Assembly (NCBI GenBank): GCA_964503615.1
Contig: CAZDBA010000057.1
Location: 1-27,061 of the forward strand
Reading direction: 5' to 3'
Source of the DNA: CAZDBA01 sp964503615
Lineage (GTDB): Bacteria > Planctomycetota > Planctomycetia > Pirellulales > Pirellulaceae
DNA: 27,061 nucleotides
In this document: positions 1-8,004 of the stretch, piece after piece
Layout of the letters: every line of letters starts with the position of its first letter
Position numbering within the stretch: the stretch's first letter is position 1
Program-made: the position numbers and the translations under genes
The notes under the pieces: generated by a model
Seen by the model: the letters and a program-made list of their open reading frames with translations, nothing else
What the model was told of the DNA's origin: nothing
Databases searched by the model: none

Positions 1-2
1 CC

Positions 3-665
3 AGCATCGCTCAAAACTGGAACGCAGACACTGTTAATGTTGGTTCGGAATTGCAAGCTTTTGTGAATCGGCCCGCCAATCAGAACTATTTGAAGAACTT
101 AGTGTCGCGAGTCAAAAACATTTTCAAAGGAGAAATTGGATACAACGCGAACTTGGACAACTACCAAAGCCGTTTTGTCAAAACAGCTTTCTGGGATCAC
201 CCAATGATCACTAAGGTATCTGTCAGCCTTTATCCTCATTTGACTTTGGCAAGTAAGGAAGAATCTGATCGCTCTGACGAAAACCCTGAGTTGTTCGCCA
301 GCCAGGTGCAGCATCGATGGAGCGTCATTATCGACGAACTGGAAGCTTATGCGAGGACACTCAAGGAGGGTGACGGAATGCCGGTCGTAATCGGCGAGTT
401 TGGCGCGGTCCCTTATAATCGTTGTGCAGCAACTCCGTGGTCACACATACCAGACATCGCGGTAGACCAACCTGAGCAGGAAGCTGTGATCATGGGCCTG
501 ATTCGCGCCGTGAACCACCGAGGTGCGACGATCCCTGAAATGACGCTTTGGCAATGGGGATCGGGAGACCACCAGGACAATTATGGTATTAACCCTTTCG
601 TACAATCAGATCAGCAAGCGACCGCGATCGAAGTTGCCAACTTCCTTGGAACCGGAAACAAGTAG
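3..665 (+). CDS. Clan GH-A glycoside hydrolase (GH113-like), 3' part only
   Basis: The gene is open at the left window edge, so only the last 220 codons are visible. The fragment looks like the C-terminal half of a (beta/alpha)8 glycosidase. A VNVGSEL segment, with Glu at fragment residue 16, fits the end-of-strand-4 acid/base. A PVVIGEFGA segment, with Glu at about residue 132, fits the strand-7 nucleophile. It is followed by a TPW stretch and by LWQWGSGD, a typical strand-8 region with an aromatic platform. The order and spacing resemble GH113 or related GH5-like enzymes, but the exact family and substrate cannot be set from this part. Any signal peptide would lie upstream of the window. 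The stop is followed about 85 bp later by a strong terminator, so this is the end of its transcript. Confidence 0.72.
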   Translation, partial: SIAQNWNADTVNVGSELQAFVNRPANQNYLKNLVSRVKNIFKGEIGYNANLDNYQSRFVKTAFWDHPMITKVSVSLYPHLTLASKEESDRSDENPELFASQVQHRWSVIIDELEAYARTLKEGDGMPVVIGEFGAVPYNRCAATPWSHIPDIAVDQPEQEAVIMGLIRAVNHRGATIPEMTLWQWGSGDHQDNYGINPFVQSDQQATAIEVANFLGTGNK

Positions 666-749
666 TCGTCCAGAGTGTCGGCAGAATGAAGGGGGGAAGA
701 AAAGGGGCTTTATCTTGTGCGCGGCAACTCTTTGTCGTTCAAAAAAACG

Positions 750-783
750 AAAGCGGCTTGGATAAGCACCCAAGCCGCTTTTT
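750..783 (+). terminator. Rho-independent terminator after the glycoside hydrolase
   Basis: A 12-bp perfect stem (AAAGCGGCTTGG paired with CCAAGCCGCTTT) has an 8-nt loop and ends in a run of five T. An A-run on the 5' side means it could also stop transcription from the other strand. Confidence 0.88.
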
Positions 784-1217
784 GAAAGATTCGATTGAAT
801 CAAGTTTTAGAAATCAGTGACGGAAACGATCTTCAGTGGTTCGTGCAGTCAACGTTTTTGAGCCTGAAGCAATGCTCAAGATCACGGACCCCCTTTTGGC
901 GCCTGAGATTGACGCAACAATCGCCCAACCCAAGGGCAGTCGCGGCCTTTGAGCAACCGCGTTGCTGACGATACATTTGAATTTAGGCAATACGCTGGTA
1001 AGTTACTAAGTACGGGATAAAACCGGTTTGAAAATTGCTTCTAAACCTGATGCTTGTCACTCACTTCGCCTGAATTCGGTCAGCGATTGATCCTGCTGGA
1101 ACAGCGGTCGTCGATAAAACGCGCTATCATTTCGATGCAAGCACAATCGGAGTTGTGGGCAAATATCGAATCTTCTACCATCCGCGGCCCCGATTTTTTT
1201 TGCCACGGATGGTTGTC
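784..1217. other. Intergenic region, no gene seen
   Basis: About 430 bp separate the terminator from the next gene. A small open stretch ending near 950 has no start-site signal and no recognisable motif. A short palindrome, GATTC-GATT-GAATC, lies next to the terminator near 787-801. The promoter of the following lipoprotein gene should be here, but no clear -35/-10 pair stands out. Confidence 0.5.
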
Positions 1218-3380
1218 ATGCAACGAATTCTAAATATTCAATTAGCCACGATTTTCATCACACTTCTTGTTAGTGCAGGGTGCTGTAAAAACAGCCCATG
1301 GTCGATCGTCAAAAGTTCTGATTGGGGACCCGGCGATTTTCGCTTTGTGTCTGAACCCGAAGCTCCCCCCGCTACTCAATTAGTCCGCCGTGGAGAAACT
1401 CCAACGGGCTTAAATGAACTTGATTCCGTCGATGAATCTGAAACGGTTACCACACAACCTTCGCAGGAATCCAGCCAGCAATTAACGGAAAAAACAGACC
1501 CCAGCGACACCAACCTTGTCGCAATGAACAATCCGGCTGAAAGGCCGGGTATTCTGGACGATGTTGAGATGATCGATCCTGCAGAGTTGACTCGTCAAAT
1601 CCAGGAGGAACAAGAAAAGAATGGCAACCAGCCATCTCAAATCGCCTCGGAATGGACCGCTCCCCCAGTTTCGCAGCCGATTGCAGCAGAACTCAATCAG
1701 TTCGAACCAGCAGTTCGTCAAGTCACCTATGAAGAAACTGTAATGGCACAGCCGCAAACTCAGCAGGTGCTCGTTCCTGAAACAAACACAAATGCCAATG
1801 AAAACTCTAGCTTGAGTTCCAACACCGTCAGTGTGCCAAATGGAATGCTTAAACCGCTCAGCCCAGCGGCAGAATTAGTAAGCCACCCGTTGCGTCCGAT
1901 TCTTTACAAAGAAGCTCCCCAAGTCGAAGCAGCAGAGCCTGTCGATGAGATGGACTACGAATTGAAAAATCTACCTCCGCTTGTTCTTGCGGCAACGTCA
2001 GAACCTGAACCCGCACAATTGATTCCTGACGAAGCAATGCAACCTTTGGAACAATCGATTGTTCAATCCAAAACGGACTCGTTCAATTCGATCCAATGGG
2101 AAACGGCACCTAAGAATGAACCCGAGATCATTCCTGAATACAAAGCCCCCTCCAACGATCAAAACAAGGCACAACAAGTTGCCTGGTTTCAAGAGATTGA
2201 CGATGCTCTAACACAGCAGAAATTACCAGGCAGCGAGGAACCACCAAAATCTGACGAGTTCACTACAAACGATTTCGCTCAGACCAATTGCGAAAAAAGC
2301 TGTTCTTCAAATTGTCCTAGCGACCACGTCCATTCGATCGCAAGCGAAATCGTGGAAGACGGCTCTGAGATCGCCACTATTCAATTCCAAGAAGAATGGC
2401 AATATAAGAATATGGGCTTACCTGCCCCTCGTTTCATCGCTAAACAAACTCAGGTCGAGCAGAACCCTTTGCAGTTACCCGAACAAGCAGAGCTGTCGAC
2501 GCTGCCTACCGATTTACCGATCCCACCAACGCAGCCGAACGATGACAACTCGTTTCAACTTCCAGGGGAAACGGATACTCAAGTCATTCCTGCCACTGCG
2601 AACGTCACGGAAAACAAGCTCCGAGCAAACGTCATCGCCGCTGGGTTCGCGCGAGCAGTAGAACCGGTCAAACCGGTTCCTGTTTTTGAACCTCCCAAGC
2701 CCCTGACATGGCGCGAACAGTTGCAAGAAACCGTCTCGACACTCCAAAGCCAAATCAGGATCAGCAACGATCCGAATGAAAGAAGCCAGTTGGAAGGAAA
2801 GCTTGAACTGCTGCGACTTTTGCCTGACGAGTTAGATCCTACCCAACAACAATACCTGGATGCGTTGACCGATCTTTTACAGGCAACAGGGCAGGAACAC
2901 CCTCAAGACGTTTACTCAGCAGGGCAAACGCTGGAAAAGTTGAGGAGTGCCGTGTCCTACATGGAGTCGGTCGCAAGCATGAAGATCGTCAACGCGACGT
3001 TTTGCAGCAAAGTCGTTGGGTTTGGTCAATTTACGCCAACGGAGACCATGACGTTTGCCGCAGGACAGCAAGTTTTAGTTTATTGCGAAATCGAAAACCA
3101 TTCGGCCCAACCTCGTATTCAGGATGGCCAAACACTTTTCTCTACTCGATTGTCGGGCAGCTTTGTTGTTTATGACAACCAGCAGAATGCCGTGCAACAA
3201 GATTCATTTCCGGTCGTCGAAGATCTCGCACGACAGCGGCGGCAAGACTTTTACATGCACATCCCTCTCACGTTCGGTGAGTTGCCACCTGGAGAGTACA
3301 CGTACCAGTTAATGGTAGATGATGTAGGTGGCAACAAATCGGCGAGCCTACCAGCCCCAATTCGCTTTACCATTCGGTAA
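1218..3380 (+). CDS. Large low-complexity lipoprotein with conserved-looking C-terminal domain
   Basis: I chose the ATG at 1218 (720 aa). It gives a lipoprotein signal: a short N-region, a hydrophobic stretch of about 15 residues, then SAGC with Cys22 as the likely lipidated residue. The ATG at 1209 is equally possible, and an in-frame GTG at 1155 would add a poorly fitting N-terminus. Residues of about 30-500 are rich in Gln, Glu, Pro, Thr and Ser and look disordered, with a small Cys cluster (CEKSCSSNC) in the middle. A heptad-like helix follows (about 495-545, WREQLQETVSTLQSQI). The last 135 residues look like a compact beta-sandwich with alternating strands (VLVYCEIENHS, PPGEYTYQLMVDD). 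The function is not recognised; a cell-envelope structural or adaptor role is only a guess. The next small lipoprotein gene starts 8 bp after the stop. Confidence 0.8.
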   Translation: MQRILNIQLATIFITLLVSAGCCKNSPWSIVKSSDWGPGDFRFVSEPEAPPATQLVRRGETPTGLNELDSVDESETVTTQPSQESSQQLTEKTDPSDTNLVAMNNPAERPGILDDVEMIDPAELTRQIQEEQEKNGNQPSQIASEWTAPPVSQPIAAELNQFEPAVRQVTYEETVMAQPQTQQVLVPETNTNANENSSLSSNTVSVPNGMLKPLSPAAELVSHPLRPILYKEAPQVEAAEPVDEMDYELKNLPPLVLAATSEPEPAQLIPDEAMQPLEQSIVQSKTDSFNSIQWETAPKNEPEIIPEYKAPSNDQNKAQQVAWFQEIDDALTQQKLPGSEEPPKSDEFTTNDFAQTNCEKSCSSNCPSDHVHSIASEIVEDGSEIATIQFQEEWQYKNMGLPAPRFIAKQTQVEQNPLQLPEQAELSTLPTDLPIPPTQPNDDNSFQLPGETDTQVIPATANVTENKLRANVIAAGFARAVEPVKPVPVFEPPKPLTWREQLQETVSTLQSQIRISNDPNERSQLEGKLELLRLLPDELDPTQQQYLDALTDLLQATGQEHPQDVYSAGQTLEKLRSAVSYMESVASMKIVNATFCSKVVGFGQFTPTETMTFAAGQQVLVYCEIENHSAQPRIQDGQTLFSTRLSGSFVVYDNQQNAVQQDSFPVVEDLARQRRQDFYMHIPLTFGELPPGEYTYQLMVDDVGGNKSASLPAPIRFTIR

Positions 3381-3388
3381 CCGTCTAA

Positions 3389-3640
3389 ATGAAGCGACCA
3401 ATCAATCTGCGGCACGCAGGTGACGAACCGATCCTAATTTCAGAAAGAGCTACGAACCCGCGGCTAGCGCCTTGCGGCTCACTATGTCGGGTTCTTTTAC
3501 TGGTGTTGGTTGTACTACCTTTCGGAGGTTGTACAGTCGACTACTATGGCGAAGCCGACCCTAACGATCCGGCGATCGAGTACTTTGAAAAAGGGTCAGA
3601 ATTTCCCCTCCGCAACTTTAGTGGCGAGGGAGATTCGTAA
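3389..3640 (+). CDS. Small putative lipoprotein, 83 aa
   Basis: The ATG lies 8 bp after the stop of the large lipoprotein gene, so the two are probably co-transcribed. The N-region is unusually long and basic (about 34 residues). It is followed by a hydrophobic stretch, LLLVLVVLPFGGC, with Cys48 as candidate lipidation site. The -3 residue is Phe, so the lipobox is imperfect. The 35-residue mature part is acidic (EADPNDPAIEYFEKGSE) and has no recognised domain. The function is unknown, but pairing with the upstream lipoprotein suggests a shared envelope location. Confidence 0.62.
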   Translation: MKRPINLRHAGDEPILISERATNPRLAPCGSLCRVLLLVLVVLPFGGCTVDYYGEADPNDPAIEYFEKGSEFPLRNFSGEGDS

Positions 3641-3850
3641 CGTCTATCCATTTGGAAGCAAACTCTCGGGTGGGGTTGCACAGGTTCTCTTGCCCTAATC
3701 AGGCGGTTGGATAGCGCATTCGTTAATATTGGACGCTGAACACATTTCGAATTCCATCAGGTCGATACCAATCTTTGTACGTAGCCTGCTTTTAAGCAGC
3801 ACAAGAAGGTATTCCGATTGTCACCATTGTGACGCGCGGCTGGGAGTTCA

Positions 3851-5314
3851 ATGGAATTTATATTTGCGATCGCTGGATTAGTCGCCTTGGTGTGGGTTGC
3901 TGCAATCGCGCGAAAAATACCGCGGTTCCAACTCAATCCTGTCATCGTGATTGGAGTCTTGTCCCTTTTGGTGGGTACCGTTTTTGGACCCAGCTTCTTC
4001 AGCCTGTCCGCTGGCCCGATTCCGATCACGTTCGACCGCGTTTTGATCGGTTGTATGTTTGCTCTATTTGCGTTTCGGTTTTTGAAAGGTAAAGAAAACC
4101 TACAGTCGGTTAACGGTGCCGACATTGCAATCTTGGGACTATTAGCAGTGCTCATGATCAGCACGTTCACTCATGACTGGAGTTACCAAGACAATTTGCC
4201 GCTGTCGCGACTTTTGTTTTTTAACATTCTGCCGATCGGAATGTACTTCGTCGCCAAGAATAGTAACCTGAGTCAACTGGACCTGAAATTTGTGCTTGGT
4301 GGATTTGCGTTACTGGGCGTTTATCTTTCGCTAACTGCTGTTGCGGAGATGCGAGAATGGCATTGGGCTGTATTCCCATCCTACATTAACGATCCCGAAG
4401 TTCAAGAATTTCTGGGGCGGGGACGGGGTCCGTTACACAACCCGGTGATCAACGGCATGCTGATTATCGTCGGTTGCTGTTGTACTTTTCTATTAGGGCA
4501 GCATGTCAAACATCGTAAACTGCTGTTTACCTTGGCTGGGATAGCGACACTTATTGGATGCCTGGGAGCATTCGCGACTCTTACACGAATCGTTTGGTTC
4601 TCAACTCTGATTGCGATAGCCGTTTTAATTTGGAGTACGTTGAGAGGTAATCAACGTAGGATTTTCATGGTGGTCACGATCGTTGGAGCGATCTTTCTGG
4701 GCGTCGTTGCCAAATCAGGTGCTTTAAACAGCTTTAAACGTGACAAGCATGTCACCACACATGAGATGTCGAAGTCGGCCGGTCTACGCGTGATCTTTTG
4801 GGTGATCGCAAAAAAGATGTTTGAAGACAAACCGATGATGGGTCACGGATTCGCTCAATACACGCAGGCTCGTCAAGGATATCTCACACCTGCCGACGCG
4901 GGTACCGTCGAAACAACGCTGGGTGGTGAATACATTCAGCACAATATCGTGTTGTCTTATGCAACAGAAACTGGATTGTTCGGAACGTTTTTCCTGCTGG
5001 CGATGCTGGGTTCAATCGCCTTCAACGGCTTGGTGGTCTGGTTAACCCCTGATCAATCCCTCATTGCGCGGCAAACCGGTTTAACGATGATATTGTTGGT
5101 GTGCGCCTATTTCTTGTGCGGAATGTTCCAGGATGTCACCGTCATAACGATGGCCAACAGCCTCCTCTTGTTTTGGGGTGGGCTGGTCAGCAACCTCTAC
5201 AGCCGGAACCTCGCTCTGCAACGAAGCCGAAATCACAGTGCACTCGAAACAAGAGCAGGCACTTATCCTGCCCGCAATGCAATGGCCGGACAAGAGCAGC
5301 CGATTTTAGGGTAG
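3851..5314 (+). CDS. O-antigen ligase / Wzy-type polymerase family membrane protein
   Basis: This 487-aa protein has about 10-12 hydrophobic segments. Between the later ones lies a large loop with the family pattern: a GHGFAQY segment, then YIQHNIVLSYATETGLFG, matching the HN...E.G signature of the Wzy_C/O-antigen ligase superfamily. A LTRIVW segment carries the Arg often seen after a mid-protein helix in this family. Such proteins join or polymerise lipid-linked glycans on the outer face of the cytoplasmic membrane. No glycosyltransferase cluster is visible nearby, so the substrate is unknown. The start at 3851 is supported by GGGAG at 3842-3846. The C-terminal 35 residues are hydrophilic. 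A 210-bp gap precedes the gene, so it may have its own promoter. Confidence 0.8.
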   Translation: MEFIFAIAGLVALVWVAAIARKIPRFQLNPVIVIGVLSLLVGTVFGPSFFSLSAGPIPITFDRVLIGCMFALFAFRFLKGKENLQSVNGADIAILGLLAVLMISTFTHDWSYQDNLPLSRLLFFNILPIGMYFVAKNSNLSQLDLKFVLGGFALLGVYLSLTAVAEMREWHWAVFPSYINDPEVQEFLGRGRGPLHNPVINGMLIIVGCCCTFLLGQHVKHRKLLFTLAGIATLIGCLGAFATLTRIVWFSTLIAIAVLIWSTLRGNQRRIFMVVTIVGAIFLGVVAKSGALNSFKRDKHVTTHEMSKSAGLRVIFWVIAKKMFEDKPMMGHGFAQYTQARQGYLTPADAGTVETTLGGEYIQHNIVLSYATETGLFGTFFLLAMLGSIAFNGLVVWLTPDQSLIARQTGLTMILLVCAYFLCGMFQDVTVITMANSLLLFWGGLVSNLYSRNLALQRSRNHSALETRAGTYPARNAMAGQEQPILG

Positions 5315-5436
5315 CTGTATTCGCCAAAATTCAGGTCATTCGCAAAGCCGAAGTCTGGCAACGGCTGGTGACTCCGGTAACTGCGGTTCACCCCAATTTC
5401 AATCTTGGCAACGTACTAGCCGTCTGGGTACCTTGC

Positions 5437-6243
5437 TTACCACAAAAACCAATCAGAAGAGTACAAAACCCAAACACCCAGCAACAAATTCGTAACCGCA
5501 TGCGCAACAACGCAATCCCAGAACAAACCGGTTCGCTTCATCATCCAGGTTACCAGGCTGAACCAGACAATCGCGGCAACGATCTCACCCGGATGAGTCA
5601 ACACTCCATAGACTGTCGCAGCCGCGCAGGCGTTGAACGAAAGTCCAGCGAGCGTTGGAATCCAAAAATCCTCATTATCGACGTATCGAATGAACCAGCC
5701 TCGCAGGAACAGCTCTTCGATCACAGGGATCAATCCGGCTAACAGAAAAAAACGAAAAGCCAAAAACAGATATCGTTGCCCCGGCGACTCGATCTGAAAC
5801 GGATTGAACCCAACTCGCTTGGGCATCCAGGCCTCCAGGCCCAACGATTGCAGAACCGAATGTTCGATTCCCAACTTCGCAATCGCTACCCACAACACAC
5901 AACCCACTACGCCAACGATCAACGACAGTGGAGAGATCTTCAGTGGGAACTGATTTCGGTAGACACGAAAAAAGTAAGCAACAACACCACTAACAACCAG
6001 AACTTGTCCAATAATAAAAAGCGTGTAGTAAAACGCTTTGGCGTTGTTTCGACCAACGGTGTATGGATCGGTTTCCGTTTCAAAACTGGGGGCAAACATC
6101 CCTGAGACCAGAATCAAAATTAGCGGCAGAACAAATCCAACCGCCGAAATCTCATCGCTATTTTGATTTTCCGCTGTCCCAAAGGCCAACTGCCCAGACG
6201 AGGAATTCGGATCGGGGTCTTGGCCAGCAGGTTTGGAACTCAT
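5437..6243 (-). CDS. CPBP (CAAX/Abi) family intramembrane glutamic protease
   Basis: The reading frame stays open further upstream. I chose the ATG at 6243 (268 aa) because the extra upstream residues are hydrophilic, unlike the family, and would use up most of the divergent promoter region. About seven or eight hydrophobic segments are visible. Motif 1 is EELFLRG (Glu176, Glu177, Arg181). Motif 2 ends at His217 (VYGVLTH), with the aromatic residue one position further away than the usual FxxxH. Motif 3 is HAVTN (His248, Asn252). These are the catalytic and metal- or water-binding positions of CPBP proteases (PF02517). The short C-terminus ending SSDWFLW is reminiscent of the CAAX-protease-related group linked to exosortase systems (TIGR03008), but no exosortase is visible here. 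The substrate is unknown. It is convergent with the ligase gene. Confidence 0.82.
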   Translation of the reverse strand: MSSKPAGQDPDPNSSSGQLAFGTAENQNSDEISAVGFVLPLILILVSGMFAPSFETETDPYTVGRNNAKAFYYTLFIIGQVLVVSGVVAYFFRVYRNQFPLKISPLSLIVGVVGCVLWVAIAKLGIEHSVLQSLGLEAWMPKRVGFNPFQIESPGQRYLFLAFRFFLLAGLIPVIEELFLRGWFIRYVDNEDFWIPTLAGLSFNACAAATVYGVLTHPGEIVAAIVWFSLVTWMMKRTGLFWDCVVAHAVTNLLLGVWVLYSSDWFLW

Positions 6244-6431
6244 CAGTATTACAAAGGAAAGAAATGGAGAATTTACGCCAGCCCGGCAGGACTCGTATTT
6301 GGCGTGATTGTACCGCAGGATTATAATCGGTGCAGCATCATTTGAGACATCGTGAATCAAATTGGATTCCACGCGGGCTGAATCAAACGCAAGTCTGTCC
6401 CTCGGTGCAAACTCGAACTGTTTTTTATAGT

Positions 6432-6436
6432 GGGAG
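6432..6436 (+). promoter_or_regulatory. Shine-Dalgarno site deciding the methyltransferase start
   Basis: GGGAG lies 7 nt before the ATG at 6444. It supports that start over the longer in-frame reading from 6330, and the chosen start begins a clean signal peptide. Confidence 0.6.
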
Positions 6437-6443
6437 ATTGAAC

Positions 6444-7655
6444 ATGAAGCCGCTCCTTTTCGCTTGCCTAATTCTAATTGCCTTTCCTGCCATGATGTTT
6501 GCACAGATGACCGAAAAACAGTTTACTGCTGCTCGACTTGAAATGGTCGAAAACGCAGTAGTTGCGGCGGGAATCGAAGACGAACGAGTTATCCAGTCAT
6601 TACGCGACACCCGTCGACACGAATTCGTCCCGCGAGACGTTCGGCATCAGGCTTACTTGGACGCTGGAATTCCAATCGGAGAAAAGCAAACCATCTCCTC
6701 ACCGTTTATCGTGGCGTACATGACTCAGTCGCTTGATCCGCAAGTGACTGACAAAGTACTTGAGATAGGAACTGGCAGTGGATACCAAGCAGCCGTCTTG
6801 AGCCCTCTGGTGGCCAAAGTCTACTCGATCGAGATTGTCAGATCGCTGGGTGAACGCGCTGAACGCACTTTGAAAAAGTTGAACTACAAGAACGTTCACA
6901 CCAAAGTCGGGGACGGATTCAAAGGTTGGCCCGACGCCGCGCCTTTCGACAAAATTATCGTTACCTGTTCACCCGAAGACATTCCTCAACCGCTGGTTGA
7001 CCAATTGGTTGAAGGGGGATTGATCATTGTACCTATGGGCGAGCGCCATCAACAAACATTGTTCCTGATGCGAAAACGAGATGGGAAAATGGAACGTGAA
7101 GCGTTAAGACCCACTTTGTTTGTCCCCATGACCGGCCGCGCGGAAGATGCTCGTGAAGTTTTGCCTGATGGTTCCAATCCGACACTGTTGAATTCAGACT
7201 TTGAAGAAGGCATGGACGACAACGGATTCGTGAACGGATGGTATTACCAGCGAAAGTTGGAATTGGTTGAGGACAAACTCTCGCCGGGAGGCAACTTTCA
7301 TATCAAATTCAGCAACGATGTTCCTGGACAACATGCTCATGTTATGCAAGGTGTCGCAATCGATGGGCGACTTGTTTCCAAACTACGGATTGGGGGGTCG
7401 TTTAAAAGTGAAGACGTCGTTGCTGGACCGCACCGCAACGATTTGCCCGCCATCGTGCTGACTTTCTATAACAACAATCGAGAGGAGCTTGGCTCGCAAT
7501 ACTTTGGACCTTTCGAAGGTACGCAAGCATGGAAAAACTACGACCGCGAAATCCGTGTGCCGGTGGGTTGCCGCGAAGCGATCCTGAGAGTCGGATTGTT
7601 CGGAGCGACAGGCTCTGCGAGCTTCGACAACATCATCATCAAAAAGATCGAATAG
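6444..7655 (+). CDS. Exported protein-L-isoaspartate O-methyltransferase with C-terminal jelly-roll-like domain
   Basis: This is a 403-aa protein. Residues 1-21 form a signal peptide (MKPLL, hydrophobic core, MMFA|Q). Residues of about 22-240 are a complete PCMT domain: FVPR (61-64), QTISSPFIVAYM (82-93), SAM motif VLEIGTGSGY (105-114), VGDG (155-158), and GGLIIVPMG near 191. PCMT uses SAM to methylate L-isoaspartyl residues in damaged proteins and start their repair. Residues of about 245-403 are an added beta-rich domain (NPTLLNSDFEEGMDDNGFVNGWYY at its start, ASFDNIIIKKIE at its end) that resembles a CBM4/9 or galactose-binding jelly roll. The usual enzyme has about 210-220 residues, is cytoplasmic and lacks this tail. 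The gene is divergent from the CPBP protease. No pcm symbol is given because the architecture differs from classical Pcm. Confidence 0.87.
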   Translation: MKPLLFACLILIAFPAMMFAQMTEKQFTAARLEMVENAVVAAGIEDERVIQSLRDTRRHEFVPRDVRHQAYLDAGIPIGEKQTISSPFIVAYMTQSLDPQVTDKVLEIGTGSGYQAAVLSPLVAKVYSIEIVRSLGERAERTLKKLNYKNVHTKVGDGFKGWPDAAPFDKIIVTCSPEDIPQPLVDQLVEGGLIIVPMGERHQQTLFLMRKRDGKMEREALRPTLFVPMTGRAEDAREVLPDGSNPTLLNSDFEEGMDDNGFVNGWYYQRKLELVEDKLSPGGNFHIKFSNDVPGQHAHVMQGVAIDGRLVSKLRIGGSFKSEDVVAGPHRNDLPAIVLTFYNNNREELGSQYFGPFEGTQAWKNYDREIRVPVGCREAILRVGLFGATGSASFDNIIIKKIE

Positions 7656-8004
7656 AAATTCGACCTCTTTTCATTTCAGAACGAATCGTCATCCAATCTT
7701 CACGGTGTGGATCGGGAGGCGAGTCTCCTACCAAGCCAATACCTCTACTTGCTGGCAGTTTCGTATTTCTTCACCGCAGCGTCGCTGCGGAAGGCTAGGG
7801 CTGTGGGCTTCTGCCGAGGCAAAACCTGCTTGGGCGGCCACCCCAAGTTCAGGTTCTTTTCCCCTAAAACCAAGGCAAAAGGTCACAATTTGCATGAATG
7901 CCCGCAAACTCTTCCCTAACCTCCCAAAACGCTTGAACTGCCGAACTTTACTGTTATTCTAGTAGATCGTTCAAAGGGAATTTTCAGAATTAGGAAGCAA
8001 ATTT
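7656..8004 (+). other. Structured intergenic region
   Basis: The 349-bp gap between the methyltransferase and the TIGR03000 gene has short open frames that look non-coding. It holds three inverted repeats: GGAG-GCGAGT-CTCC (7715-7728), a perfect 8-bp palindrome CCGCAGCG-T-CGCTGCGG (7774-7790), and a 12-bp hairpin with a TT bulge (7823-7855). The promoter of the next gene probably lies in the last 100 bp. Confidence 0.55.
7823..7860 (+). terminator. Candidate terminator downstream of the methyltransferase
   Basis: AACCTG plus CTTGGG pairs with CCCAAG, a two-T bulge, and CAGGTT, around a 7-nt loop. It is followed by CTTTTCCCC. The stem is strong but the T-tract is short, and it lies about 170 bp after the stop codon. 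Confidence 0.5.

Noticed and set aside
840..952. Short open stretch ending in a possible 26-codon ORF starting near 873
   Set aside because: No ribosome binding site, no recognisable motif and too short to support.
3757..4170. Minus-strand open frame opposite the ligase start
   Set aside because: It lies opposite a well-supported membrane protein gene and its translation has no recognisable features.
5367..5392. Hairpin between the ligase and CPBP protease genes as terminator
   Set aside because: The stem is short and interrupted (GGTGA/TCACC and CCG/CGG) and no T-run follows on either strand.
5437..6504. Longer reading of the CPBP protease starting at 6504
   Set aside because: The extra 87 residues are hydrophilic without family likeness and would overlap the methyltransferase start and its ribosome binding site.
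7705..7962. Short overlapping open frames between the methyltransferase and the TIGR03000 gene
   Set aside because: They cover hairpins and palindromes, have no start signals, and their translations show no domain or signal pattern.
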